Source: Paenibacillus baekrokdamisoli (GTDB lineage Bacteria > Bacillota > Bacilli > Paenibacillales > Paenibacillaceae). Taken from it: DNA of 64,000 bases. Below are positions 38,072 to 47,647 of this stretch, one piece after another. The stretch covers positions 682,001-746,000 of the forward strand of contig NZ_AP019308.1 of NCBI RefSeq assembly GCF_003945345.1, in the 5' to 3' direction. Position numbers and translations under genes: made by a program. Position 1 is the stretch's first letter. Each line of letters starts with the position of its first letter. The notes below the pieces were generated by a model that was not told where the DNA came from, ran no database searches, and saw only the letters and a program-made list of their open reading frames with translations.

Positions 38072-38833
38072 TTGGAAATATGGAGTCTGTTGATCCGTAC
38101 GGTTTTCATCTATTTTATCGTGTTTTTAATTATGCGATTTATGGGGAAGAGGGAAATTGGGAAGCTTTCGGTGCTGGATCTTGTCATTTCCGTCATGATT
38201 GCTGAGATTGCAGTGATCGTCATCGAGGATACGAAGCGGCCTTTGATGGACGGGCTGCTTCCGATGATCCTATTAATGGGGATTCAAATCGGATTGGCTT
38301 TTCTGACCTTAAAGAACCGTAAGCTGCGACTTTGGTTTGATGGGAAACCAACGGTTATTATCGAACGTGGAAAGATAAATCGTGATGCGATGAACAAGCA
38401 GCGCTACAATCTGGATGATCTCATGGTCCAGCTGAGAGAGAATCAAGTCTCTACTGTTGCTGACGTTGAATTTGCTTTTCTCGAGACAACAGGAAAACTT
38501 TCGGTTATTCAGAAGGAAAAACCGCAAAGCTCCTCCAGTCAGCAGCAAAGCTCAGCAACATCAGCTTCTGGTAATGGCAGTCAACAGCCGCCAAGCATTA
38601 CGAAGCTTGCAAAGCCCTTTCCCAAAAACTTCAGATTCGAATCTTTACCCGTACCGCTCATCATGGATGGTAAAGTTGTTTCCGATAATTTGGAAAGTCT
38701 AGGCAAAGATCGATTTTGGTTGAACAATCAGCTTCGGCAGAAAGGGATCACAGACCTTAAACAGGTGTTCCTGTGCACCTTGGATCATAAAGGGAAGCTC
38801 TTTATTGATTCGCGGCGTACTCCAAGACAATAA
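38072..38833 (+). CDS. DUF421 (YetF/YcaP-like) membrane protein
   Basis: 253 residues: three membrane segments (about 7-80), the family hallmark FMGKREIGKLSVLDLVISVMI, then cytoplasmic YetF halves (GKPTVIIERGKINRDAM and PVPLIMDGKVV). A low-complexity Ser/Gln/Asn linker (around 150-180) separates the halves. The family has been linked to spore or stress membrane functions but has no defined activity. TTG 38072 is 10 nt after AGGAGGG; a longer ATG reading at 37919 has no family sequence. Confidence 0.85.
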   Translation: MEIWSLLIRTVFIYFIVFLIMRFMGKREIGKLSVLDLVISVMIAEIAVIVIEDTKRPLMDGLLPMILLMGIQIGLAFLTLKNRKLRLWFDGKPTVIIERGKINRDAMNKQRYNLDDLMVQLRENQVSTVADVEFAFLETTGKLSVIQKEKPQSSSSQQQSSATSASGNGSQQPPSITKLAKPFPKNFRFESLPVPLIMDGKVVSDNLESLGKDRFWLNNQLRQKGITDLKQVFLCTLDHKGKLFIDSRRTPRQ

Positions 38834-38846
38834 TAATGGATCGAAA

Positions 38847-38886
38847 GAGGAGCAAAGCATGAGTCCTATGTGCTGCTCCTCTTTTT
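38847..38886 (+). terminator. Terminator after DUF421 gene
   Basis: GAGGAGCA (38847-38854) pairs with TGCTCCTC (38874-38881), then TTTTT. It may also serve the converging spoVB transcript. Confidence 0.85.
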
Positions 38887-38904
38887 GTCATATTTTTCGT
38901 GCAG

Positions 38905-40488
38905 TTAACGAAACCATCGACCAAACCCAGGTAAACGTGCAATGTCATAACGGTCAATAATTCGCATGTAGATCATGAGAATGAGGTAAACCACGAGACC
39001 CGCGATGCAAGCTATGGACAAATTTTGCCACAAGGCAGTTAATGCCTGCTGATTCATTACCCAAAGCGATGAAGCGCCCATGATGAACATTGCTGCTCCA
39101 ACCTTAATGAAATCAAGGAATTGCATGCGAAAACCAACGAATCGCACGACGCTGATCCAGTGCAGCACGGTAACGAGAACAATATTAATATTGATCGCAA
39201 TTAACGCACCATAGATGCCAAATGAAGGATCTGAGGCTAATTTTACAATGAGAACTAATTTAACGACTGCGCCGATGAAGGTATTCATCAAAGCTGTTCC
39301 TGGCTTGTCTAACGCTTGTAGAGCGGCCTGAAGGGGAGCTTGCAAATAGATAAACAAGCCGATTGGCGCCATTAATCTGAGCATGGGAGCGATCTCAGTG
39401 TGATTATAAAGGATGCGGCAGATTGGTTCAGCGAATAAGGTCATCACGACGACAAAAGGAGCTCCAGTCACAAGGGCAAGCCGCATCGATTGATGGAGTC
39501 GTTTATGGATCGTTGCACGGTCCCCCTTTGCAGCCGCTTCAGAGAGGGAGGGTACTAGTGAAACAGCCAATGAGTAAGTCAGAGCTGTAGGAAGCAAGAG
39601 AACCGGAATGATCATGCCTTGGAGTGCTCCATATTGTGCTGTGGCAATGCTTGTAGCTATTCCTGCTTTTGCCAAAGCTCGAGCCGTTAGAATAGATTCG
39701 AAGAGATAGGACAACGAACCGATCATTCGGCTTACAGTAACGGGAATGGAAAGATTAACAAGCTTGCGTAGTGCCGGCTGTGGAGGGCCTAACAGTAAGG
39801 AGGTAACTCCAAAATCTTCATTTTCTGTTGGGAGCTGCTTAGCGTTCGTTGCATGACGGCGGTCTTTTGCATACTGCCAGAGCAAGATAGCGATTCCGGC
39901 AATTTCTCCAATGACGACACCTATCATCGCTCCAGCAGCAGCCCAAGCTAAGCCGTAAGGCAATAACCAAATCGCGAATAATAAAGTGAATATGATGCGG
40001 AATATGGTCTCTATGGTTTGCGATAAAGCGGTTGGGAGCATATTTTGCTTACCTTGAAAATAGCCGCGATAAACGGAAGATATACCCACGATGAGAAGCA
40101 AAGGACTCATAACCAAAAAGGTTTGATACACACGTTTATCGGTCATAAGATGATTAATGATCCAAGGGGTGAAGAGAAGGAAAAGTGCTGTGAGAACAAT
40201 GGATAAACCGACTGTAAGACCCATCGCAGTGCGGAAAATTTGCTTAACCCGCCCATGATCACCCTTGGATTCTGCTTCTGCAATCCATTTTGCTACGGCA
40301 AGAGGAATGCCGCCTGTGATGACGGTGAGCATAACAATGAGAAAAGGATAGCCTAACTGATAAATGCCGACGCCCTCTGCACCGATAATACGGGGCAGTG
40401 CGATACGAGGGATGAATGCAAGTATGCGATTGATGATTCCTGCTGTAAGCAGGATAAGCGCCCCTTTAATAAACGATTGCTTCGTCAC
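38905..40488 (-). CDS. spoVB: SpoVB/MurJ-type polysaccharide flippase
   Basis: 527 residues with about fourteen membrane segments, of the MOP (MATE-like) exporter superfamily. The N-terminus MTKQSFIKGALILL, then PRIIGAEGVGIYQLGYP, matches the SpoVB branch, which flips lipid-linked peptidoglycan precursors for spore cortex. GTG 40488 gives that family N-terminus; GTG 40512 adds eight residues but lacks a ribosome binding site. It is adjacent to comN-secDF as in Bacillus. Confidence 0.85.
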   Translation of the reverse strand: MTKQSFIKGALILLTAGIINRILAFIPRIALPRIIGAEGVGIYQLGYPFLIVMLTVITGGIPLAVAKWIAEAESKGDHGRVKQIFRTAMGLTVGLSIVLTALFLLFTPWIINHLMTDKRVYQTFLVMSPLLLIVGISSVYRGYFQGKQNMLPTALSQTIETIFRIIFTLLFAIWLLPYGLAWAAAGAMIGVVIGEIAGIAILLWQYAKDRRHATNAKQLPTENEDFGVTSLLLGPPQPALRKLVNLSIPVTVSRMIGSLSYLFESILTARALAKAGIATSIATAQYGALQGMIIPVLLLPTALTYSLAVSLVPSLSEAAAKGDRATIHKRLHQSMRLALVTGAPFVVVMTLFAEPICRILYNHTEIAPMLRLMAPIGLFIYLQAPLQAALQALDKPGTALMNTFIGAVVKLVLIVKLASDPSFGIYGALIAININIVLVTVLHWISVVRFVGFRMQFLDFIKVGAAMFIMGASSLWVMNQQALTALWQNLSIACIAGLVVYLILMIYMRIIDRYDIARLPGFGRWFR

Positions 40489-40696
40489 GGTCGTTCCCAC
40501 TTTCTTGGACACTCGAACATGAGTGTGTCATTCGTAGAGCCGCATTAACATGTCCTATCTTCATACTTATGCGCGGCATGTCCATTTCCATGCAGTCATT
40601 TTTTTGTAAGGAATTCGGGATGGGGGCAGGAATCAAGGTGCATGATATCGAATGACTACTAGTGCAGAGGCTTCGCAAGAGAAGGAGGACAGGCCG

Positions 40697-40978
40697 ATGA
40701 CAAACGAGGATCATCCGGATTTAGAGCCAGCAAGGCAAATGACCGAGTATGAGTGGACAGCAACCATTGAGTCGTTATGCAATAGTAAGGCGGAGGAATT
40801 CAGAATGATTGGTTATGAGCATGTGTCAGGAAATGACGTCTGGCAGTGTGTGAATGATAAATACGTAAAGACGGGTCAACCTGCGATGCATCAAGTCGTG
40901 AATGATATATTGTCGTTAAAAGTCGTGAAATTCATGAATTTTATGACATTAAGCGCCTATAAAGGTACCCATTTTTAA
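40697..40978 (+). CDS. comN: ComN-like post-transcriptional regulator
   Basis: 93 residues. The segment IESLCNSKAEEFRMIGYEHVSGNDVWQCV..KY resembles the ComN/YrzD family, which in B. subtilis controls comE operon mRNA and lies upstream of secDF. ATG 40697 has AAGGAGG 8 nt upstream; the ATG at 40652 lacks one. Its terminator stem overlaps the stop region. Confidence 0.8.
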   Translation: MTNEDHPDLEPARQMTEYEWTATIESLCNSKAEEFRMIGYEHVSGNDVWQCVNDKYVKTGQPAMHQVVNDILSLKVVKFMNFMTLSAYKGTHF

Positions 40979-40998
40979 AAGATGGGTTCTTTTTTTTT
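40967..40998 (+). terminator. Terminator after comN-like gene
   Basis: ACCCAT (40967-40972) pairs with ATGGGT (40982-40987), followed by a long T tract. The left arm lies in the last codons of the gene. Confidence 0.8.
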
Positions 40999-41025
40999 GA
41001 CTGGATTTTCTGTCATCGCTATAAT
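40997..41025 (+). promoter_or_regulatory. Promoter of secDF
   Basis: TTGACT (40997-41002), a 17-bp spacer and TATAAT (41020-41025), a near-consensus sigma-A promoter starting in the T tract of the preceding terminator. Confidence 0.85.
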
Positions 41026-41067
41026 AGGAATATTGATAAGCGAACTTAAGGGGGAACTAAGAGTATT

Positions 41068-42345
41068 ATGAATCGTCTGTTAGCATTCGTGCTCATCGTC
41101 GTCATTTCCATTGGCGTCGTCGGAGCAACAAGCCCAAGCCTCGTCAACAAGGTTAAGTTAGGCCTTGATTTGAAGGGTGGATTCGAGATTTTGTATGAAG
41201 CACAGCCCATTGAAAAGGGCGGGAAAGTAACGAAAGATTCGCTTATTGAAACAGCAAAAAGCTTAGAGTCACGTGCAAATGCAACTGGTGTGGCTGAACC
41301 AGACGTAACAACAGAAGGCAGCAATCGTATTCGTGTTAAGATTGCTGGTATTACAGATGAGGCCAAGGTACGAGATATTCTTAAGAAGCCAGCGGAGCTG
41401 ACCTTCCGTAGTACTCGTGGATGTGTGGCGAGCAAGGACCCGGCAAATCCGAACTATTGTAAAGTCGAGCTTCTAGGCAATGATTTTAAGCAAAACGGCG
41501 CTTCTGTCCAACAAACGAATCTCAATGCTTATGAGATTTCGATTAAGATGAAGGATGGTAAAAAGTTTGCTGAAATTACACGTGAAATTGCTAAGCTAAG
41601 CCCAACTAATCAGCTTGCTATTTATCTGGATGATAAACAGCTATCTGCACCTAACGTATCCCAAGAAATCAACAGCACAGATGCTGTTATAACAGGTAAC
41701 TATACGCGTCAAGAAGCAACGGATATTAAAAATACGATCAACCTAGGTTCTCTGCCGCTTAAGCTGACGGAGAAATATACACAAAGCGTTGGCGCTACAC
41801 TTGGTAAGCTTTCCTTGCAAGAAACGCTGTTCGCTGGTGGACTTGGAACGGTACTTATTCTCGTGTTCATGATGCTGTTCTATCGCTTGCCGGGTACGAT
41901 TGCGAGCTTCTCGATTATCGTCTACATCTGGCTGCTGCTGCTTGGATTTAATCTCATCCATGCTACATTGACGCTTCCAGGTATTGCGGCATTCATTCTT
42001 GGAGTCGGGATAGCCGTTGATGCGAATATCATTATGGCAGAGCGGATCAAAGAGGAATTGCGCAGTGGCAAGAGTCTTCTATCCTCTCAGAAAGCGGGAT
42101 CGAGACATTCCTTCCGGACGATTATCGATTCTCACGTAACGACGCTTATCGCCGGTCTTGTTCTATTTTTCATCGGTGTAGGCTCAGTAAAAGGCTTTGC
42201 TGTTATTCTAATACTTAGTATTATCATCAGTATAATAACGAACGTTTTCTTCTCGCGCTTGCTCCTTTCCTTACTCATTCGAAGCAATGTAGTGAAAAAG
42301 AAATCCTACTTCGGAGTTAAGGAGAGTGAGATTCGTGCGCTTTAG
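41068..42345 (+). CDS. secD: Protein translocase subunit SecD
   Basis: 425 residues: the first membrane segment at the N-terminus, a large external P1 domain (LGLDLKGGFEILYEA onward) and five further membrane segments, with the family motif GVGIAVDANIIMAERIKEEL. SecDF uses proton motive force to pull proteins through SecYEG. Here secD and secF are separate genes, unlike the fused secDF of B. subtilis. secF overlaps its end. Confidence 0.95.
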   Translation: MNRLLAFVLIVVISIGVVGATSPSLVNKVKLGLDLKGGFEILYEAQPIEKGGKVTKDSLIETAKSLESRANATGVAEPDVTTEGSNRIRVKIAGITDEAKVRDILKKPAELTFRSTRGCVASKDPANPNYCKVELLGNDFKQNGASVQQTNLNAYEISIKMKDGKKFAEITREIAKLSPTNQLAIYLDDKQLSAPNVSQEINSTDAVITGNYTRQEATDIKNTINLGSLPLKLTEKYTQSVGATLGKLSLQETLFAGGLGTVLILVFMMLFYRLPGTIASFSIIVYIWLLLLGFNLIHATLTLPGIAAFILGVGIAVDANIIMAERIKEELRSGKSLLSSQKAGSRHSFRTIIDSHVTTLIAGLVLFFIGVGSVKGFAVILILSIIISIITNVFFSRLLLSLLIRSNVVKKKSYFGVKESEIRAL

Positions 42346-43267
42346 TACAGCAAATACAGAAAATCCAAACAAATTTAACTTTGTTAAGAAAGCTCGTTAC
42401 TTTTTCATTTTCTCCATCATTATCACCGTCTTGGGTATATTGACACTCGGTATATTCGGTCTTAATTATGGTGTAGACTTCCGTGCTGGCTCCAGTGTGG
42501 ATATTGCCGTAAAGAAGGATTTGACGGGGCAGAAGACAGAAATTGAGAAGTTTTTGGTTGACAATGACTTTGGCAAGCCAGGCCTAACTGTTGGAGCCTC
42601 CAGGGTTACGTTAAGGTTTGACGAAGTGCTGAATCCCACCAAAGAAAAAGCGTTGAAGCAGGGCTTTGCTGCTAAATTCGATAAGGATGCTTCTGCAGAA
42701 GTCAACACAGTCGATGTGGAGATCGCAAAAGAATTGCAATGGAATGCGCTCAAAGCTATTCTTGTTGCAAGCATCGGTATTGTTATTTATGTCAGTATCC
42801 GCTTCGAATGGCGCTTTGCGGTTGCAGCGATTGTTGCCTTGCTGCATGATGCGTTTATCGTAATTAGCTTGTTCTCGATATTCCGCTTGGAGGTTAACCT
42901 GCCGTTTATCGTTGCGGTTCTAACCATCATCGGTTATTCCATTAATGATACGATCGTTATTTTCGACCGAGTGCGTGAGAACATGCGTTTTGCAAAAATC
43001 AAGTCTAAACTTGATATCGCTCGTGTCGTTAATGAAAGTATCTGGCAGACACTTACCCGTTCGGTGAATACAGTTATGACCGTTGTGGTTGCAGCGCTTT
43101 GTCTCTTGATATTCGGAAGCGAAGCGATCAAATTGTTCTCCTTGGCTATTCTTTTTGGCCTAATCAGCGGTGCTTATTCTTCGATCTTCATTGCAAGCCC
43201 GCTTTGGCTGGTGCTTAAGAATAAACAAAAACCAAAGACAGCAGTTAAATCGTCTACTGTGATATAG
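42335..43267 (+). CDS. secF: Protein translocase subunit SecF
   Basis: 310 residues with six membrane segments, NYGVDFRAGSSVDIAV after the first, and the family motif TIIGYSINDTIVIFDRVREN. It is the partner of SecD. GTG 42335 lies about 10 nt after AAGGAG and overlaps the secD stop by 11 bp; GTG 42326 is an alternative. Confidence 0.95.
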   Translation: MRFSTANTENPNKFNFVKKARYFFIFSIIITVLGILTLGIFGLNYGVDFRAGSSVDIAVKKDLTGQKTEIEKFLVDNDFGKPGLTVGASRVTLRFDEVLNPTKEKALKQGFAAKFDKDASAEVNTVDVEIAKELQWNALKAILVASIGIVIYVSIRFEWRFAVAAIVALLHDAFIVISLFSIFRLEVNLPFIVAVLTIIGYSINDTIVIFDRVRENMRFAKIKSKLDIARVVNESIWQTLTRSVNTVMTVVVAALCLLIFGSEAIKLFSLAILFGLISGAYSSIFIASPLWLVLKNKQKPKTAVKSSTVI

Positions 43268-43308
43268 TGCATCAAGTGAACCCTAGCAAAAAATTGTAGG
43301 AGGCGTCC

Positions 43309-44220
43309 ATGACAGCGAACCAACGTTACGCGAAAGCGGAGTCCGCAGCGTGGACCGGACTCATCGGCAATGCCTGTATTGCAGCTGTAAAGGGCGGAAT
43401 CGGGGTTCAAACCGGCAGTAAAACGCTGCTTACGGATGCCTGTCGATCAGCCTCGGCTGCAGCTGCATCATTCGTCTCCTTAACAGGTGTACGTAGATCT
43501 CGGCAGCTAGGAGCTCCTGATGCTCCAGTGCCGGCACTGCGTGGCCGTATGGAGGCTGCAACTGGAGTGGTGGCCTCACTATTTCTAATGATTGTTGGAT
43601 TAGAGATCGGTATTTCAGCTATCAAGTCAATTGCCGATGGTGTGGATGAAGGACCAAGCTGGACAGCCGCTGTTGTCGTCGTGCTTGCAGTGGCCATAAA
43701 GGAGCTGCTGTTTCCGGTGAAGGAACGGCGGTCGGACTTATACGCTTCATTAGCTGCTATTGTAGGAACTGGGGGAGCCGCGCTAGGTGACCCGCTCGAT
43801 TTGCCTATACTCTACTATTTTGATCCTGCTGCTTCGCTTATTATTGTTGTCTTTGTGTTCACAAGCGGATATCGCATCGCCTCGGCTTCCGTAATGAGAA
43901 GCCAATTCTGTGAAGTTGAACCGGCTGATAGGAGTGAAATAACGGCTGCGGTACAGCGTTTGGAGGGTGTCATTGCTATTGAAGAGCTACGTGCTCGTGA
44001 GCATGGACATTACGTCGTTGTAGAAGTTGTCATTAGTGTTAATCCAAGAATATCAGTTCTGGAAGGCAATGAAATCGCGAAGAGGGTCAACTACTTTGTA
44101 ATGAAACGGTTTAGTCATATTACCGAGGTTACAGTGCATGTTGAGCCGTACGACCCTGGTTTTCCCTACAAATCCAATCATGATCTCAGTCAAGACCAGA
44201 TGCCGACGTTGCTGCAATAG
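43309..44220 (+). CDS. Cation diffusion facilitator-like protein with degenerate metal site
   Basis: 303 residues, six predicted membrane segments and a C-terminal ferredoxin-like domain, the CDF architecture. The ligand pattern DAxHSxxD of the second helix reads DACRSASA here (43-50: His replaced by Arg46, last Asp by Ala50), and the HHxSD of the fifth helix reads KERRSD (138-143: His replaced by Glu139). Metal transport at the canonical site A is therefore doubtful. Flanked by secF and recJ, it may transport another ion or be regulatory. The terminator hairpin uses its last codons. Confidence 0.75.
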   Translation: MTANQRYAKAESAAWTGLIGNACIAAVKGGIGVQTGSKTLLTDACRSASAAAASFVSLTGVRRSRQLGAPDAPVPALRGRMEAATGVVASLFLMIVGLEIGISAIKSIADGVDEGPSWTAAVVVVLAVAIKELLFPVKERRSDLYASLAAIVGTGGAALGDPLDLPILYYFDPAASLIIVVFVFTSGYRIASASVMRSQFCEVEPADRSEITAAVQRLEGVIAIEELRAREHGHYVVVEVVISVNPRISVLEGNEIAKRVNYFVMKRFSHITEVTVHVEPYDPGFPYKSNHDLSQDQMPTLLQ

Positions 44221-44236
44221 CAGCAGCGTCTTTTTT
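44205..44236 (+). terminator. Terminator overlapping the CDF gene end
   Basis: GACGTTGCTGC (44205-44215) pairs with GCAGCAGCGTC (44220-44230) across an AATA loop, then six Ts. The left arm is coding. Confidence 0.92.
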
Positions 44237-44245
44237 AAAAAATAA

Positions 44246-44331
44246 GAAAGTATAAGTTTTCTCCATACTTTGCTTATTTTTCAGAGGGAAGAAACTTGCT
44301 TCGCCGCCAAGGACGGCGTTAGCCGTTTCTT
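44246..44331. repeat. 86-bp dispersed repeat, copy 2
   Basis: Second copy of the element at 26437-26522, same orientation, about four mismatches. AAAGTAT/ATACTTT forms a first hairpin and AAGAAAC/GTTTCTT with CGCCG/CGGCG a second. It lies between the CDF terminator and recJ. Confidence 0.85.
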
Positions 44332-44371
44332 CTTGTGTATTACACGCTAAATCGTATAGGAGGTGGCCGTC

Positions 44372-46819
44372 TTGATCCGTTCTAAAACACGCTGGACGGT
44401 GGCTTCATTGGATGCAGAAGGAGAGGCGAATGCTGCTTCTTTGGCAAGCGCATTGTCACTTTCACCACTTGTGGCTAAGCTGCTAGTTCAGCGAGGCTTT
44501 GATCATGTGGAAGCAGCTGCCCGTTTTCTCAGCGGCGGTTTGGAATGCTTGCATGATCCTTTTTTGTTGAAAGGAATGTCTGAAGCCGTAGACCGCATCC
44601 GCTTAGCTATAGATCGTGGGGAGCGCGTGCGGATATATGGTGATTACGATGCAGATGGTGTGTCCTCCACGACATTAATGACTTACCTGTTCCAACGTCT
44701 AGAGATGTCATTTGACTCTTATATTCCACATCGTACCTTGGAAGGCTACGGACTCAATAACAAAGCGATTGAACTTGCATCCGAGCTTGGTGTTACGCTA
44801 ATCGTTACTGTAGATACAGGCATTAGTGCGGTTGAGCAGGTAGCTTACGCGGCTAGTCTCGGGATTGATGTCATAGTGACTGATCATCATGAACCGCCCC
44901 ATGATCTTCCAGCCGCCTTAGCTATCGTTAATCCGAAGCAAGAAGATTGTCCTTATCCATTTAAAGGATTGGCAGGAGTCGGTGTTGCATTCAAGCTGGC
45001 ACAAGCTCTGTTGGGTGAACCGCCAATCGAGTGGACTGATGTCGTGGCCCTTGGTACGATTGCTGATCTTATGCCGCTTCTTGATGAGAATCGCGTTCTT
45101 GTAAGACTTGGACTTGAGCAGCTTCGGAATAGTGAGAAGCCTGGCTTCCAAGCTTTAGCTGAGATCGCTGGTGTTGAATTATCCACGATTACAGCAACCG
45201 ATGTCGCTTTTGGTATGGCACCGCGAATTAATGCAGCAGGCCGTCTGCGGCATGCTGGACAGGCGGTACACTTATTAACGGCGAATGATAGAGAAACAGC
45301 GGGAGCTGCAGCATTGATTTTAGATCAGCTGAATAAGGAAAGACAGCTCCTTGTGGAGACGATTGTCAATGAAGCACAGGCACAGTGGCTGGAGAAGTGT
45401 GAGCGGGCTGCAAAGAATGGCCGTCCTGAGCCATCTGTTATTGTCTTGGCGGCAGATAGCTGGAACCCTGGCGTTGTCGGAATCGTCGCTTCTAAATTTG
45501 TTGAGAAACAATACAAGCCGACTCTTGTTCTTGGTATTCATCCAGACAGTGGCATGTGTAAGGGCTCTGCTCGTTCCATTGCTGGCTTTGACTTACATGC
45601 GGCTCTTACGGAATGTGAGGAGCTTCTTGACCACTACGGCGGTCATCAGGCAGCGGCAGGCATGAGCTTGCACAGAGATAAGCTGGACCTTTTTGAAGAA
45701 AGATTGAGCAAGCTTGCTGATGAATGGCTGCAAGAAGAGGATTGGATAGCGAAGACCTCAATCGATCTCGCCTGTAAGCTGGAAGACGCCACATTGAACG
45801 TAAGGGAGCAGTTGGCTCTGCTGGAGCCATTTGGTATGGGGAATGCAGCGCCGAAGCTGCTGCTGCAAGGTGCGGTTGTGGCTGATCAAAGGACGATGGG
45901 GAAAGAAAATAAACATCTGAAGCTTTCATTAAGTGAAGATGGCAGACTTCTCGATGCAGTTGGATTTGGTTTAGGAATGCTATCTGATCGGATATCGGGC
46001 GGAGCGGCAATTGAGTTGGTTGGAGAGCTTACTATTAATGAATGGAATGGCCAGCGTAAGGCGCAGTTTCTCATGCAGGACATCCGAGTTGCTCATGTGC
46101 AGTTATTTGATCATCGTTATGGGGCCGGTTCCGATTATATCGCTTCTCTTCATAAGCTGATTCAAAATGCAAAACTGACCGTAGGAACCGTACTTGTTCC
46201 ATTAGCGGTATTGCAGGAAGCCTTATCGTTCCAACAAGAATTCTCATTGCCAGAACAGCTGAGGATTTGCACCTATGAGACATTTATCGGTGAACCTTCA
46301 AATTGTCCCAATTTAATTCTATTTGGCAGGCCCCCAAGCGCTTCAGTTCTTATTGAAGCCATTCATGCGGCTGTAGAACTTGAAGTCGTCTATGTCCTTT
46401 ATGAGGATCAGAGGATAACAACAGATGCAGGTCGTCGATCTGGCGCTCCAGCACGTCCCAAGAAAGGGAAGGAGCAGCCTGTGGTATTAACCGAGGAGCC
46501 CTCTTTTCCTACCCGCGAGAAGTTCGGTCAGCTTTACCAGACGCTGCGCCGTGTATGTCCGATTGCAGTGGATGGACATAAGGAACGCTTAGCGACCATG
46601 ATGGCTTGGCCAATAGAGCAAATTTCATTCATACTAGGTGTATTCCACGAGTTGGAGCTTGTTATTACACAGGAAAATCAGCTACAATTGGTGCTGGCTC
46701 CAGTTAAAAGAGAGCTGTCAGATTCGGTGTTATATCGAGAAGAGCAGCGACTTTCGGAATCAGAGAAAATGTTGTTTGCAGAAACGAAAGAGCTGTCTGC
46801 TTGGATAGCGCGGCTATAA
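44372..46819 (+). CDS. recJ: Single-stranded-DNA exonuclease RecJ
   Basis: 815 residues. DHH-family motifs: IYGDYDADGVSSTTL (88-102), VTDHHEPP and the DHHA1-domain GGHQAAAGMSL, then an OB-fold. Long C-terminal extension (about 570 onward) as in Bacillales RecJ. It degrades ssDNA 5' to 3' in recombination and mismatch repair. TTG 44372 has AGGAGG 8 nt upstream; a GTG at 44363 overlaps that site. Confidence 0.95.
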   Translation: MIRSKTRWTVASLDAEGEANAASLASALSLSPLVAKLLVQRGFDHVEAAARFLSGGLECLHDPFLLKGMSEAVDRIRLAIDRGERVRIYGDYDADGVSSTTLMTYLFQRLEMSFDSYIPHRTLEGYGLNNKAIELASELGVTLIVTVDTGISAVEQVAYAASLGIDVIVTDHHEPPHDLPAALAIVNPKQEDCPYPFKGLAGVGVAFKLAQALLGEPPIEWTDVVALGTIADLMPLLDENRVLVRLGLEQLRNSEKPGFQALAEIAGVELSTITATDVAFGMAPRINAAGRLRHAGQAVHLLTANDRETAGAAALILDQLNKERQLLVETIVNEAQAQWLEKCERAAKNGRPEPSVIVLAADSWNPGVVGIVASKFVEKQYKPTLVLGIHPDSGMCKGSARSIAGFDLHAALTECEELLDHYGGHQAAAGMSLHRDKLDLFEERLSKLADEWLQEEDWIAKTSIDLACKLEDATLNVREQLALLEPFGMGNAAPKLLLQGAVVADQRTMGKENKHLKLSLSEDGRLLDAVGFGLGMLSDRISGGAAIELVGELTINEWNGQRKAQFLMQDIRVAHVQLFDHRYGAGSDYIASLHKLIQNAKLTVGTVLVPLAVLQEALSFQQEFSLPEQLRICTYETFIGEPSNCPNLILFGRPPSASVLIEAIHAAVELEVVYVLYEDQRITTDAGRRSGAPARPKKGKEQPVVLTEEPSFPTREKFGQLYQTLRRVCPIAVDGHKERLATMMAWPIEQISFILGVFHELELVITQENQLQLVLAPVKRELSDSVLYREEQRLSESEKMLFAETKELSAWIARL

Positions 46820-46862
46820 TTAGTTATTATTAACTTATTACCACTTAAGGAGTGCTTACACA

Positions 46863-47375
46863 ATGAATTATAAAGACTATATTAGGGTCATCCCTGATTA
46901 TCCTAAACCAGGTATCCGGTTCAAGGATATTACAACACTCATCAATAATGGGCCTGTCTATGCTGCTGCAATAGAAGCGATTAAGCAAGCTGTATCCGAT
47001 AAACAGATTGATCTCATTGCAGGGCCGGAAGCGCGTGGCTTTATCGTAGGCGCACCGCTTGCTGTCTCGCTTGGTTTAGGGTTTGTACCGGTCCGTAAGA
47101 GCGGAAAACTTCCTGGCGAGGTTGTCGAAGCGAGCTATGATCTTGAATACGGCAATGATAAGCTAGCCATACACAAAGATGCCATAAAACCAGGTCAACG
47201 TATTCTTATTGCCGATGATTTGCTTGCTACAGGTGGCACGATTGCAACGACGATCAACTTGATTCGCCAACTCGGTGGCGAAGTAATTGGTGCTGCATTT
47301 TTGATTGAGCTTGGCTATCTGGAAGGCCGCGAGAAATTGGATGGGATCGATGTTTTCTCGCTTGTTACTTATTAA
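46863..47375 (+). CDS. apt: Adenine phosphoribosyltransferase
   Basis: 170 residues with the APT signatures [32 protein letters not shown] and the PRPP loop [17 protein letters not shown]. It makes AMP from adenine and PRPP. Between recJ and relA as in B. subtilis; a terminator follows. Confidence 0.97.
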   Translation: MNYKDYIRVIPDYPKPGIRFKDITTLINNGPVYAAAIEAIKQAVSDKQIDLIAGPEARGFIVGAPLAVSLGLGFVPVRKSGKLPGEVVEASYDLEYGNDKLAIHKDAIKPGQRILIADDLLATGGTIATTINLIRQLGGEVIGAAFLIELGYLEGREKLDGIDVFSLVTY

Positions 47376-47389
47376 TTAGTCCTATCTAC

Positions 47390-47428
47390 AACGCCGAACG
47401 GAGGCTATAACCTCTGGTCGGCGTTTTT
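47390..47428 (+). terminator. Terminator after apt
   Basis: A stem AACGCCGAAC..GGAGG/CCTCT..GGTCGGCGTT followed by TTTTTG, giving a strong end for the recJ-apt transcript. Confidence 0.85.
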
Positions 47429-47591
47429 GTTTCGACTAGTAGTGCCTGCATTGAATGAACTTTTACGAAATTCTGTTGTAAGGCAGCATAAATAGTCAAC
47501 ATCTTGTAAGAACTTTCATGGTTAGGCTTCCTTCGACTTACACGGTCATCGAACCCTGTCTAAGTACCTATCATACTTCTGCAGCTTCGGG

Positions 47592-47621
47592 TTGACGGAA
47601 AGCATTCAAAACAGGCATAAT
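47592..47621 (+). promoter_or_regulatory. Probable relA promoter
   Basis: TTGACG (47592-47597), an 18-bp spacer and CATAAT (47616-47621). In the 383-bp apt-relA gap this is the best match I see; 47429-47590 otherwise shows nothing I can name. Confidence 0.5.
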
Positions 47622-47647
47622 AGTATGAAAACGACGAGATTAAACAT

